From positions 1 to 9,365 of the forward strand of contig JAITSE010000089.1 of assembly GCA_031288005.1 (NCBI GenBank): a stretch of 9,365 nt of DNA, in the 5' to 3' direction. Numbering within the stretch: position 1 is the first letter of the stretch; each line of letters begins with the position of its first letter. Origin of the DNA: Treponema sp. (GTDB taxonomy: Bacteria; Spirochaetota; Spirochaetia; Treponematales; Breznakiellaceae). Positions 1 through 8,233 of the stretch are shown here, piece after piece. The position numbers and the translations under genes are program-made. The notes beneath the pieces were generated by a model, which was not told where the DNA came from, did no database searches, and saw nothing but the letters and a program-made list of their open reading frames with translations.

Positions 1-1
1 G

Positions 2-1465
2 AGTTTCTTTACGCCTAAGATATGGGCTGATAAATCGAAAGAATATCTGGCCAAGGTTTTTGGCGAGGCCTGGCAGGATGAGTATTTTGTGTGGGACTGC
101 GCGGCGGGGACAGGAAACCTGCTTGCGGGACTAAAAAACAAGTACAATGTGTGGGCCAGCGATATTGACGAGGGAAATATCGAAACTATCATGAGCCTGA
201 TTGACATTGACGAAAACCTTGATCTGCTTCCATCCCACATATTCAGGTTTGATTTTTTGAATGACAGTTTTGACAAGCTGCCGGAGGGCCTGAGGGATAT
301 TATCAATGACCCGGAAAAACGGAAGAAGCTGATTGTGTATATCAACCCGCCGTATGCGGAGGTGTCCAGTGTTGGAGTAAAAGGGAAAGCCGGCGTTAAT
401 CAATCGAAAATACATGATAAATATATTTCATGCCTGGGAACGGCAGGCAGGGAACTTTTTACGCAATTTCTTGCCAGAATATATTTTGAGATTTCTGATT
501 GTAAAATTGGAGAATTTTCAAAGATGAAAATGTTAAATGGTTCCGCCTTTGAAACTTTTCGTAACTATTTTAAAGCGAAACTCGAAAAGTGTTTTGTCGT
601 TCCCGCAAATACTTTTGATAATGTTTCAGGGCAATTCCCTATCGGTTTCAAAATTTGGGATACGAGCATAAAGAAGTGTTTTAGAAATATCATTGCCGAT
701 GTATTTGATGCCGCCAATAATCCGCATGGAAATAAAGCCTTCTTCAATTACGGAAAGAAAAATGTTATCAATAAATGGATTTCGTTATATAAAAACAAAT
801 CTGGAAACGTTATAGGATTTTTGGCGGGAACCAACGGAAATGATTTCCAACAGAACAAAATTGTCTATATTCTAAACAACAGGGAGCAAATGGCAAATCC
901 CCGCGGTATTGAAATAACGGAATCAAATATAATAGAGTGTGCGATATATCAGACTGTTCGTCATGTGTTTGAATCATCATGGATCAATGACCGTGATCAG
1001 TTTCTATATCCAAATGATGGGTATAAAACAGATACAGAATTTCAACATAGTTGTCTTGTTTATACCTTGTTTAACAATAATATTCAGTCTCTGCACGGCG
1101 TCAATAATTGGATTCCGTTCACTGAAAAAGAAGTTGACGCAAAGGAGAAATTCTGCTCAAACTTTATGAGCGATTACCTGAAAGGGAAAACTTTCAGCCC
1201 GGAAGCGCGGGCCGTCCTTGACGCGGGGCGGGAACTCTGGAAATACTATCACGCCAAAATCAAGGGCAATAAAACGGCTTCCGTCAACGCCTCGTTTTAC
1301 GACATCCGTGAGTTTTTTCAAGGGCGCGGCGGCAGAGGCGCGATGAAAACGAGGTCGGAGGACGAAGCCTACAACGCGCTGATTAAAACGCTGCGGGACC
1401 GCCTCCGCCTTCTTACAGAAAAGATACAACCCAGGGTCTACGAATACGGCTTTTTGAGAGAATGA
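2..1465 (+). CDS. N6-adenine DNA methyltransferase (restriction-modification type), 5'-truncated by window edge
   Basis: This protein should transfer a methyl group from S-adenosylmethionine to adenine N6 in a specific DNA sequence. The frame is open to the left edge, so the GTG at 89 is probably internal and the true start lies outside the window; 487 residues are visible. Near the left edge is FFTPKIWADKSKEYL, typical of the start of such methylase domains. The AdoMet motif I (DCAAGTGN) is at visible residues 32-39 and the catalytic motif IV (NPPY) at 115-118, coded at 344-355. Motif I followed by IV and a long C-terminal part fits the gamma class, as in type IIG enzymes and type I M subunits; the C-terminal part would then recognise the target. 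No endonuclease motif is visible, but the N-terminus is missing. Codons from about 400 to 1190 are far more AT-rich than those on either side. The specific target and the presence of a restriction activity are unknown. Confidence 0.85.
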   Translation, partial: SFFTPKIWADKSKEYLAKVFGEAWQDEYFVWDCAAGTGNLLAGLKNKYNVWASDIDEGNIETIMSLIDIDENLDLLPSHIFRFDFLNDSFDKLPEGLRDIINDPEKRKKLIVYINPPYAEVSSVGVKGKAGVNQSKIHDKYISCLGTAGRELFTQFLARIYFEISDCKIGEFSKMKMLNGSAFETFRNYFKAKLEKCFVVPANTFDNVSGQFPIGFKIWDTSIKKCFRNIIADVFDAANNPHGNKAFFNYGKKNVINKWISLYKNKSGNVIGFLAGTNGNDFQQNKIVYILNNREQMANPRGIEITESNIIECAIYQTVRHVFESSWINDRDQFLYPNDGYKTDTEFQHSCLVYTLFNNNIQSLHGVNNWIPFTEKEVDAKEKFCSNFMSDYLKGKTFSPEARAVLDAGRELWKYYHAKIKGNKTASVNASFYDIREFFQGRGGRGAMKTRSEDEAYNALIKTLRDRLRLLTEKIQPRVYEYGFLRE

Positions 1466-1556
1466 AGGAATGATAGAGGAGACTCTCGCATCTCGTAATG
1501 GAGAGAAGCGCATCTCATCCAAGAGACTTGCCCTTCTCTTTTCGGAGACTTCCGGT

Positions 1557-1599
1557 CCGGCACAAATTATAATCTGTGTTAATCCGCGCCGGGTTTTTT
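1557..1599 (+). terminator. Possible terminator or dyad element after the methyltransferase gene
   Basis: The two genes flanking this gap converge. CCGGC at 1557-1561 can pair with GCCGG at 1588-1592, followed by a G and six T (1594-1599), which resembles an intrinsic terminator for the plus-strand gene. The loop contains the near-palindrome CACAAATTATAATCTGTG (1561-1578), where 16 of 18 positions are symmetric. The loop is long and the stem short, so terminator function is weakly supported; the inner dyad could instead be a protein-binding site. No equivalent T-run serves the minus-strand gene. Confidence 0.3.
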
Positions 1600-1658
1600 A
1601 ATCCGATGGTTTTAACCCGCAATATGCGGAGCATAGTTAAAGTGCAAGCGCGGAACTT

Positions 1659-3362
1659 TCAGTCAGGGTAGACTTCTTTTAATGGCCGGGCCGCGGTTTC
1701 CCTGGAGAAAGCGCCCGCATGAGCGCCGTTTTCACGGTCATAAGCGGCCACAGTAAAGAAATAGAGGACGCCATTTTTGAGACCATCTATATGAATGGTG
1801 AGACTCTTGCCCGCGTCTATGGGGGACCGTCCCTGGGCCGCGTCCTCGCCTAAGTATTCCCCCTGGCTTGTTCCATAATACACAAGATAGCCTTCTACAT
1901 CCCGGTCCGGGCTGGGCCGCCAGGAGAGGTCTACCGCTCCGTCCAGGGCAGCGGCGTTTAGAAAGGCGGGCGGCCGGGGCGGCTCGTTGGCAAGATAGGC
2001 AATTCGCAGTTCCTCCAGATACGGCGTAGTTTCCCTGTCTCCGGAAGGATAAAATTCCGCGGCCAGTTGAATGTAGCGGCCCCGGAAATCATTATTTTTG
2101 AAAAATTCTTCCAGTTCAACTCCGGTTTCAACGGTACGCCAGTCCTCGACGGTTTCAAAGAAAGGCGTCTCTCCGGTCCTGATGAAGAAGCGAATCGCTG
2201 AATTATCGGCAAAGTTGAAAGATCCGTTCCCGCTGTATTCGCTGGCGGCGGACGCCAAAATAGCCGCGAATTCCCGGCCCGGGACCGTTGAGCCGCCCGT
2301 TGTTCCCGGTTGAGCCGTTGTTTTCCGTATTCTCCCGGAGTTGCTGGTCCGGCCTCCAAAAGCGTCAATTCTGGCGATCCGGCTGCCCTCTTCGCCTAGA
2401 TCGAGAACGCGGGTCTCCATACGTCCTTCCCGGCGTGAGTATTTCCTGAGCTGCGGCTGCTCCATAAAAACGCCGTATAGCCTGAATTCATCCATAAGCC
2501 CGGAAAAGCGTCCGCCCAGGTTCAGCCGGCCTTCCTCGCCTATAAGGGGAGCATACACTTCACCACCTTCATGGCCCGTAGAAGTTGCGTAGAGGGTATC
2601 TTCCGGCAGCCCGTCAACCAGATATTCCAGAAGCCCTGTGGCCGCGTCAAACCTGATAAGATGATGACTCCAACTCCGGGGCGCCAAGGGAGAGACGCCC
2701 TTGACAGAAAAAGTCAGATGGCTGTTTTCATCCGGTGCGGAGAAAAAGTCCAGGAAAGTCCATTGCAGCCGGTTTTTTTTGTTTATGCACTGGATACGCT
2801 GATATGTCTGTTTGCCCCGTCCCATGAGACGAGTGGAATTCCAAGCCAGAATCTGTTCCCCGTTTTCCATTGTCATAGGATAAAGCCAGAATTCCAGCGT
2901 AAAATCCTGAATCCTCGATCCCGGCGCGAGGAGGGCCTCCCTTGAGTGGGGAGTGATGACCAGAGCGCCCTGGTCAGGCGCTTCAATCCGGATGCCCGAT
3001 GCTGCGGAAGCGCCTAAAAAGTGCGCCGCCCCTGTCCCTGCCCTGGCCCAGCGCATATCCGCGGAAAATACTGAGGAGGCGGCCGCCGCTTGATAACGCC
3101 CGGTCTGATCGGCAAACAAACCGGGCTGACCTTCGTCAAAGGAGAACGCCATATCAAGGCCGTCCTTATCCGTCTGCGCCGAGGACAGGACCAGTACGGG
3201 GTTTGGCCTGATATCCTCAACCCGGGTAATGCCTTCCAACTTTTCCGCGGCTTCCCAATCCGCTTTACCCCCCAGACTCAAGGTTTTTTCCCCATAGGCA
3301 AAGAGGCCGCCCGGAGCGAGCAAAAAAACGGCGTATAGGATATATCTGAAGGTTTTGTTCAT
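1659..3362 (-). CDS. Secreted LamG/concanavalin-like and fibronectin type III domain protein
   Basis: A 567-residue exported protein of unknown function. Residues 1-22 form a signal peptide with a short positive start (NKTFR), a hydrophobic core and a likely cut after LFA; there is no lipobox cysteine. Residues about 110-305 resemble a LamG/concanavalin A-like beta-sandwich: FTLEFWLYP near 154, WSHHLIRFD near 231 and a closing GRFSGLMDEFRLY near 284. Residues about 315-455 form a beta-rich stretch I cannot name, ending in RGRYIQLAAEFYPSGDR and a PYLEELRIAY strand. Residues about 464-558 are one fibronectin type III domain (VDLSWRPSPDRDVEGYLVYY, then YFFTVAAYD). Such domains usually bind sugars or proteins, so a surface or periplasmic adhesive or glycan-binding role is an inference. 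It lies 98 bp after the transporter operon on the same strand and could be co-transcribed. No clear Shine-Dalgarno precedes the ATG; the start was chosen because it gives a complete signal peptide. Confidence 0.85.
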   Translation of the reverse strand: MNKTFRYILYAVFLLAPGGLFAYGEKTLSLGGKADWEAAEKLEGITRVEDIRPNPVLVLSSAQTDKDGLDMAFSFDEGQPGLFADQTGRYQAAAASSVFSADMRWARAGTGAAHFLGASAASGIRIEAPDQGALVITPHSREALLAPGSRIQDFTLEFWLYPMTMENGEQILAWNSTRLMGRGKQTYQRIQCINKKNRLQWTFLDFFSAPDENSHLTFSVKGVSPLAPRSWSHHLIRFDAATGLLEYLVDGLPEDTLYATSTGHEGGEVYAPLIGEEGRLNLGGRFSGLMDEFRLYGVFMEQPQLRKYSRREGRMETRVLDLGEEGSRIARIDAFGGRTSNSGRIRKTTAQPGTTGGSTVPGREFAAILASAASEYSGNGSFNFADNSAIRFFIRTGETPFFETVEDWRTVETGVELEEFFKNNDFRGRYIQLAAEFYPSGDRETTPYLEELRIAYLANEPPRPPAFLNAAALDGAVDLSWRPSPDRDVEGYLVYYGTSQGEYLGEDAAQGRSPIDAGKSLTIHIDGLKNGVLYFFTVAAYDRENGAHAGAFSRETAARPLKEVYPD

Positions 3363-3460
3363 AAAGCGTCTGTTATTTTATCGGCGCCGCCGGGGCAAAA
3401 TTAAAGGCCCGAAATATGTGATTTGAGGACGCGGGTCTCTGATACCCTGGCGGGTCTCTT
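3363..3460. other. Short gap between permease and LamG genes with a 9-bp direct repeat
   Basis: This 98-bp gap separates the last transporter gene from the LamG/FN3 gene. It contains CGGGTCTCT twice, at 3432-3440 and 3451-3459, 19 bp apart. I find no convincing intrinsic terminator on the minus strand and no good promoter for the LamG gene. A weak GGGC/GCCC pairing is present around 3394-3413 without a T-run. Read-through from the operon is therefore possible. Confidence 0.3.
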
Positions 3461-4372
3461 TTACTTCCCGCTGTCGTAGGGCTGGCCCACGGCTTTGGGG
3501 GCGTAGTCTTTCCCGCTGAAGGCCACCAAGGTTATCAGGGTGATCATGTATGGCATGGCGTTAAAGAATTCCGGCGGCAGGAATTTGAGGCCCGGGATAT
3601 TCACGATATTCACGGCTAGGGCGGAGGAAGCGCCGAAGAGGATCGAAGCCCCAAGTATGCCAATGGGAAGCCAGCGCCCGAAGGAGACCGCGGCCAGGGC
3701 GATAAATCCTTTGCCGTTGATGGTGTTCACCGTGTACTGAATGTCCTGGGTCAGAACTATGCAGCCTCCGGCCAGGCCAGCCAGGACACCTGAGACAAGG
3801 ACAGCGATATACCTGATGCGCTGGACCTTCACACCGGCGGAGGCGGCGGCCTGGGGATGCTCTCCGCAGGCGCGAAGGCGGAAGCCCCAGGGCCGCTTGT
3901 AGAGGACGAACCAGACGGCAAGCAGGACGGCAAGACTGATCCAGACAGTAGGATAAACGCCGCCTGGCCCTGAGCTCATACCCATGTGATAGTTGCGGGT
4001 GCGGTCCATTTTGAAAAGAAGCTGGCAGAAGAACACCGTGACCCCGTTGGCCAGAAGGTTGATGCCCGTGCCGGAAATAACCTGGTCGGCCCGGAGGCTG
4101 ATGGCGGCAAAGGCGTGGATCAGTGAAAAGATGCAGCCTGTAAGAGCGGCCAGAAGCAGGGCCAAGGCAATGGAAAAGCCGGCGGAACTTTCCAGAAAAA
4201 CGTGGGCTGTGGCCGCGCCCATGGCGCCAAAGGCCATGAGACCCTCCAGGGCTATGTTTACCACCCCAGACCTCTCGCAGATCATCCCACCGGCTGCGGC
4301 GATAAGGATGGGGGCCGCGATCATGGCCGTTGAAGGGAGCATACTCCATAGGGCCTGTAAAAAATCGCTCAT
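3461..4372 (-). CDS. pnrE: Nucleoside ABC transporter permease (PnrE/NupQ type)
   Basis: One of two inner-membrane channel subunits of a BMP-family nucleoside importer. The 303-residue protein is almost entirely hydrophobic, with about eight or more membrane segments. Family signatures of the second permease of such operons are visible: ERSGVVNIALEGLMAFGA at 33-50, a cytoplasmic GEHPQAAASAGV near 170-181 that likely contacts the ATPase, and GKGFIALAAVSFGRW at 220-234. Length is usual for the family. Its ATG overlaps the stop of the upstream permease gene by 4 bp (ATGA), and GGGAG lies five bases before the start, so the two are probably translationally coupled. It matches the role of B. subtilis NupQ and T. 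pallidum PnrE. Family-level assignment is firm; the substrate rests on the neighbouring receptor. Confidence 0.92.
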   Translation of the reverse strand: MSDFLQALWSMLPSTAMIAAPILIAAAGGMICERSGVVNIALEGLMAFGAMGAATAHVFLESSAGFSIALALLLAALTGCIFSLIHAFAAISLRADQVISGTGINLLANGVTVFFCQLLFKMDRTRNYHMGMSSGPGGVYPTVWISLAVLLAVWFVLYKRPWGFRLRACGEHPQAAASAGVKVQRIRYIAVLVSGVLAGLAGGCIVLTQDIQYTVNTINGKGFIALAAVSFGRWLPIGILGASILFGASSALAVNIVNIPGLKFLPPEFFNAMPYMITLITLVAFSGKDYAPKAVGQPYDSGK

Positions 4373-5502
4373 CCTTGCTCCCTCTCTTTTCGCAGATTTT
4401 CCCTGCGCCGCCTGTCCGCTATGATTCGCGCCCCCCCGCGGAGGGATATGAACACCACGACCAGCCCCAAAATGATTGATGTGATTTCTTTGGGTATCTG
4501 CCGGGCCTGCATTAAAGACTGGGCCGATTTCAGCATTCCAAAGAGCAGGCCCGAAAGTGCGGTCCCCCAGGCTGTGCTGTTCCCCACCAGGGCCACGGCG
4601 ATCCCGTCAAATCCGTATCCATCCTGGACCGCCAGCACACGCCCTGATGAGAAGACCCCCAGGGAAACTACCGCCCCGGCAAGGCCGGCGAAAGCCCCGG
4701 AAATGGACATGGAAGCGGTTATAGCGGCGTTCACATTTATCCCGCCGCAGCGGGCGGCGTCCTTGTTGAAGCCCGTGGCCCGCAGGGTATAACCGAAGCG
4801 GGTCTTCCCCATGATGAACCAATAGAGGATCACCGCGCCCAAGGTCAGGTAAAGTCCGTAGTTGAGCCTGGAACCGTTGGTGAGGGAAGCAAGAAAGGGA
4901 CTTGTGAGCCGGGCGGTTTGGGGAAAATCAGGGGTTCTAAAGGTGTTGGTCCCTGGAATCAGCAGGGTAAAAAACCGGGACAGGTACTGGGCTATATAAT
5001 TCAGCATGATTGTGGCTACCACTTCCGACACGCTGAACCGGGCCTTGAGGAAACCCGCAATGCCTCCCCAGAGCGCTCCCGCGGAGACGCCTGCCAGCGC
5101 CGCCAAAACCCAGTGAAGGACCGGGATTTGAGGGCCTAAGAGGGCCGCAAATTGGGCCGCTGTAAGGCCCGCGATATACTGGCCCTCGGCGCCTATGTTG
5201 AAAAGCCCGGTCCGGGCGGCAAAGCCCATGGAAAGGCCGCAGAGAATGAGGGGGACGGCGCTGACGAGCCACTCCCCAACGTAGCGCATATTGTGGGTCC
5301 CCCGGACGAGATCCCAGCCCGATACTACCTGAAATATGGCGGAGTACATACCCGCGGGATTTCTGCCCACAAGGATGATTAGGAGCGTAGCCACAAGAAA
5401 GCCCAGAATCACCACGCTTACGGAAAGGAGGAGTCCTGAGCCTGTGAAAAGTTCCAATAAAGCGTCTCCTGGGCGGAAGCTGGGCCGTGCTTTTTCAGAC
5501 AT
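4369..5502 (-). CDS. pnrD: Nucleoside ABC transporter permease (PnrD/NupP type)
   Basis: The larger of the two channel subunits, 377 residues. After a short cytoplasmic N-terminus there is a membrane segment at about 22-45, then a long loop, then the conserved BPD_transp_2-type block GLSMGFAARTGLFNIGAEGQ at 89-108. Further family markers are SEVVATIMLNYIA at 159-171 and the ATPase-coupling loop GFNKDAARCGGI at 244-255. The tail (about 360-377) is rich in Arg, Lys and Glu and should be cytoplasmic. Length fits the first permease (NupP/YufP-like) of BMP-type nucleoside transporters, which is longer than its partner because of the N-terminal extension. GGAGG lies five bases before the ATG and inside the end of the ATPase gene; the genes overlap by 8 bp. 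Pairing with the downstream permease as a heterodimer is inferred from gene order. Confidence 0.92.
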   Translation of the reverse strand: MSEKARPSFRPGDALLELFTGSGLLLSVSVVILGFLVATLLIILVGRNPAGMYSAIFQVVSGWDLVRGTHNMRYVGEWLVSAVPLILCGLSMGFAARTGLFNIGAEGQYIAGLTAAQFAALLGPQIPVLHWVLAALAGVSAGALWGGIAGFLKARFSVSEVVATIMLNYIAQYLSRFFTLLIPGTNTFRTPDFPQTARLTSPFLASLTNGSRLNYGLYLTLGAVILYWFIMGKTRFGYTLRATGFNKDAARCGGINVNAAITASMSISGAFAGLAGAVVSLGVFSSGRVLAVQDGYGFDGIAVALVGNSTAWGTALSGLLFGMLKSAQSLMQARQIPKEITSIILGLVVVFISLRGGARIIADRRRRENLRKEREQG

Positions 5503-7024
5503 GGACGCCTCCGGCAGAGGCGCGGCGCTTTCCCTCTTCCGCCCGGTCCGGGGAGGCCACCCCGCCCATCATGGCCCCGATGCGGCGCTCCGTCGCTTCT
5601 TCGGCGGGGACTATTCCCGCCACTGCGCCCCGGGAAATCGCCGCGATACGGTCGCAAAGCCCCAGAATTTCGTCCAGTTCAAAGGAAATCAGGAGAACCG
5701 CCAGACCCTTATCCCGTTCCTCCACAATGCGCCGGTGAATGTATTCGATGGCCCCCACATCCAGGCCCCGGGTAGGCTGGGACACGATGAGAAGCTCCGG
5801 GGAAAGGCTCAGTTCCCGCGCGATTACGGCCTTCTGCTGGTTCCCGCCGGAAAGATCGCCCGTGCGGGTGAGAGGGCCTTTTTCCGCCCGGATGTCGAAC
5901 TGGTCTATAAGGTTTTGGGTATACGGCGGTTTGCGGTAAGCTTTAAGCATCATGCTTTCGTACAGGTAAAAGTCCAGGACCAGGCCGTAGCGCCGGCGGT
6001 CGTCCGGGATAAAACCTATGCCCATTTTGATGCGCTCCGCTATGCCCGTACGGGTGATGTCCCGGCCTTTGAAAAAGATGCGGCCAGAGACGGCGGGGAG
6101 AAGTCCGTAGATCGCGGCGGCGAGTTCCGCCTGGCCGTTGCCGTCCACTCCGGCTATGCCGAGGATTTCTCCCGCCCGCACATTAAGGGAGAGGCCGTTT
6201 AGCGCCGGAAGCCCCCGGGAGTCATCGACCCGCAGCTCCTCGATGCGGAGGATTTCCGGGCCCGGCTTTGCCGGCTTCTTCTCAACAGTAAAACTGACCG
6301 CCCGTCCAACCATTTTTTCCGCAAGCTCCATCTCGTCCGCGTCCTTCACCATGACCGTATCTATTGTTCTGCCCCGGCGCAGCACCGTGCAGCGGTCCGC
6401 CGCGGCTTTGATTTCCTTTAATTTATGGGTGATGAAAATGATGGTTTTCCCCTCTGCCTTGAGGCGGTTAAAAATGAGGAGCAGTTCGTCTATTTCCTGG
6501 GGAGTTAAAACCGCGGTGGGTTCGTCAAAGATGAGGATCTCCGCGTTCCGGTACAGTATTTTTAGGATTTCCACCCGCTGCTGCATTCCCACAGTGATAT
6601 TTTCTATGCGGGAGCGGGGGTCCACGGCGAGGCCGTAAGCGGCGGAAAGCTCCTCGGCCTTCTTTTCCGCGGCGGCCATGTCCAGGTTTCCCAAGGGGTT
6701 CAGGCATTCAAGGCCCAGGACGATGTTTTCCGCGACGGTAAAATTATGCACGAGTTTGAAGTGCTGGTGGACCATGCCTATGCCCAGGGCAATCGCGTCG
6801 TTGGGGCCGCGTATAGCCGCCTCTTTCCCGTGGATTTTGATGATTCCCCCGTCGGCTTCGTAAATGCCGAAAAGCACCGACATGAGCGTGGATTTGCCCG
6901 CGCCGTTTTCCCCCAGGAGCGCGTGGATTTCGCCGCGCAGGACCGTCAGGTTCACGCCGTCGTTGGCCTTTATTCCAGGGAAAACCTTCGTGATGCCGGT
7001 CATTTCAATTGCGGGGATATTCAC
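5495..7024 (-). CDS. pnrC: Nucleoside ABC transporter, fused double ATP-binding subunit (PnrC/NupO type)
   Basis: This 509-residue cytoplasmic ATPase drives the importer; two nucleotide-binding halves are fused, as in sugar and nucleoside transporters related to RbsA and NupO. First half: Walker A GENGAGKST at 38-46, Q-loop Q87, a modified signature (ITVGMQQR) at 143-150, Walker B LIFDE at 164-168 and switch His200. Second half: a degenerate Walker A (GVDGNGQAEL, 292-301), intact signature LSGGNQQ at 391-397, and a Walker B region (LLIVSQPTRGLD, 411-422) where Ser-Gln replaces the usual Asp-Glu; the switch His is also absent (SFELDE, 447-452). These departures are usual for this family and imply one fully canonical catalytic half. 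The start is GTG, chosen because CAGGAG lies five bases upstream and the N-terminus aligns with the family. It follows the receptor gene by 54 bp and overlaps the next permease gene by 8 bp. Confidence 0.95.
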   Translation of the reverse strand: MNIPAIEMTGITKVFPGIKANDGVNLTVLRGEIHALLGENGAGKSTLMSVLFGIYEADGGIIKIHGKEAAIRGPNDAIALGIGMVHQHFKLVHNFTVAENIVLGLECLNPLGNLDMAAAEKKAEELSAAYGLAVDPRSRIENITVGMQQRVEILKILYRNAEILIFDEPTAVLTPQEIDELLLIFNRLKAEGKTIIFITHKLKEIKAAADRCTVLRRGRTIDTVMVKDADEMELAEKMVGRAVSFTVEKKPAKPGPEILRIEELRVDDSRGLPALNGLSLNVRAGEILGIAGVDGNGQAELAAAIYGLLPAVSGRIFFKGRDITRTGIAERIKMGIGFIPDDRRRYGLVLDFYLYESMMLKAYRKPPYTQNLIDQFDIRAEKGPLTRTGDLSGGNQQKAVIARELSLSPELLIVSQPTRGLDVGAIEYIHRRIVEERDKGLAVLLISFELDEILGLCDRIAAISRGAVAGIVPAEEATERRIGAMMGGVASPDRAEEGKRRASAGGVHV

Positions 7025-7029
7025 GGAAA

Positions 7030-7034
7030 CTCCT
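7030..7034 (-). promoter_or_regulatory. Ribosome binding site fixing the GTG start of the ATPase gene
   Basis: On the minus strand the bases AGGAG lie five bases before the GTG at 7024. The next in-frame ATG, codon 8, would cut into the first beta-strand of the ATP-binding domain. This site therefore supports GTG as the true start. Confidence 0.7.
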
Positions 7035-7078
7035 GCGCTGTTTTTAGGGCGATTTTAAACGCGAAACGCGGCGGTCTC

Positions 7079-8212
7079 TCAATCGTCGTCCCGGGCTTTC
7101 AAATTCTGAGGAAAGCCGGGCAGTTCCTGGGCTTCCGCGTTGCTTGCCGCTATGCGAATCCCGCCTGAGATGATTTGGGCTTTTGTTTTTTCAAGCTGCT
7201 CAACAATGTCCCCTGTGAGCGCCGGGTTCGCCGCGGAATATCCCACTCCGCCGGCTTTGAGGTCGAAGGTTATTATTTCGCCCCTAAAGGTGTTGTCTTT
7301 TACCGCGTTGAGGGCGTAGATCAGGCTGGTCTCCACCCGTTTGATCATTGATGTGAGCACCGCGGATTCCACGCCTCTGTAAAGACCCTCCTCATATTGA
7401 TCCGAATCCACTCCGATGGCCCATACGTTCTTCCCCGCCGCGCGGTATTCCTTGGCCTGGGCTATAACGCCGTTCCCGCTGGATCCCGCGGCGGAATAAA
7501 TGGCGTATACCCCGGAATCGTACCAGTTCAGGGCCTGGGCTTTCGCAAGGTCCGCCCTGGACCAGTCGTTTACGTAGTAATCCACAATGGCGGCATTGGG
7601 AAGCACCGACAGGATTCCCTGGACATAGCCCACTTCGAATTTGGTGATTGTCGCCCCGGGGATGCCGCCGATGAAGCCGAAACGGGGATTTACGATGCCG
7701 TCGGCCTTGGCTTTAAGGGCCGCGGCCGCTCCCACAAGGTATGAGCCTTCGTGTTCCGCGTATACCGCCTGCATGACGTTGGGAAAGTTCACCCAATCCA
7801 CGTCAACGATCAGGTATTTTTGCTCCGGCGCGTCCACGGCTACTTCCGCGATGGCATCGGCAAAGGTGAAGCCCGTGGTTACGATGAGATCGTAGCCCTC
7901 GTCCGTAGCCTGCCTAAGGTTGGGGATGTACATATCCTGGGTCTGCGCGGTAATCACTTCGTAGAGGGATCCCCGGTTCCGGGCCTTAGCCCAAGTGTCG
8001 CCGTAAAACTCAAGAATGCCTCTCCATGCCGCGGCGTTGAAAGATTTATCGTCTACGCCGCTTGAGTCGGTGAGGAGTCTCACGGTTATCTCTCCGCCCT
8101 GGAGATTTTTCGGGGTCTGCCTGGCGCAGGCGCTGAGGCTCAGGACGATGGCGAGGGCTAAGAAGGCCCCCGGGCGTCCCGCCTGAATCTTTAAAGCTAA
8201 AATTTTTTGCAT
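7079..8212 (-). CDS. pnrA: BMP/PnrA-family nucleoside-binding lipoprotein, ABC transporter receptor
   Basis: This is the extracytoplasmic receptor that captures nucleosides for the importer. The 377-residue protein has a lipoprotein signal peptide with lipobox LSAC; Cys29 should be lipid-modified, leaving the protein tethered in the periplasm. The mature part has the BMP fold: LLTDSSGVDDKSFNAAAW at 46-63, the element that lines the ligand pocket in the PnrA family (Phe58 and Asn59), a DLIVTTGFTFADA segment near 108-120, FGFIGGIPGATITKFEVGY near 178-196 and AIGVDSDQYEEG near 265-276. In T. pallidum, PnrA (TmpC) binds purine nucleosides; the same ligand class is inferred here, but guanosine, inosine, adenosine or broader nucleosides cannot be separated. 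Start choice is strong: GGAGG (8219-8223) sits six bases before the ATG. It is the first gene of the operon and is preceded by a good promoter and a palindromic leader. The end DARDDD-like acidic tail (KARDDD) is probably not structured. Confidence 0.94.
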   Translation of the reverse strand: MQKILALKIQAGRPGAFLALAIVLSLSACARQTPKNLQGGEITVRLLTDSSGVDDKSFNAAAWRGILEFYGDTWAKARNRGSLYEVITAQTQDMYIPNLRQATDEGYDLIVTTGFTFADAIAEVAVDAPEQKYLIVDVDWVNFPNVMQAVYAEHEGSYLVGAAAALKAKADGIVNPRFGFIGGIPGATITKFEVGYVQGILSVLPNAAIVDYYVNDWSRADLAKAQALNWYDSGVYAIYSAAGSSGNGVIAQAKEYRAAGKNVWAIGVDSDQYEEGLYRGVESAVLTSMIKRVETSLIYALNAVKDNTFRGEIITFDLKAGGVGYSAANPALTGDIVEQLEKTKAQIISGGIRIAASNAEAQELPGFPQNLKARDDD

Positions 8213-8233
8213 TTATTTCCTCCATACAATCTT

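Noticed and set aside
89..91. GTG at 89 as the true start of the methyltransferase
   Set aside because: The frame is open upstream to position 2 and codes for typical methylase residues (FFTPKIWADKSKEYL), and no ribosome binding site precedes the GTG.
3432..3459. Direct repeat CGGGTCTCT as a regulator site or duplication mark of an insertion
   Set aside because: Only two 9-bp copies, with no inverted ends or transposase; it could be chance.
3561..4349. Minus-strand open frame of 262 codons within the second permease gene
   Set aside because: It is a shifted frame of pnrE with a composition rich in Arg, Pro, Gly and His and no hydrophobic or domain pattern.
5336..6202. Long plus-strand open frame (288 codons) opposite the ATPase and permease genes
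   Set aside because: It is antisense to two genes with clear family motifs, has no recognisable domain, and long antisense frames are expected in GC-rich coding DNA.
5495..7024. Degenerate second ATP-binding half read as a damaged gene
   Set aside because: Loss of the second Walker A and Walker B residues is normal in this family of fused ATPases, and the frame is intact.
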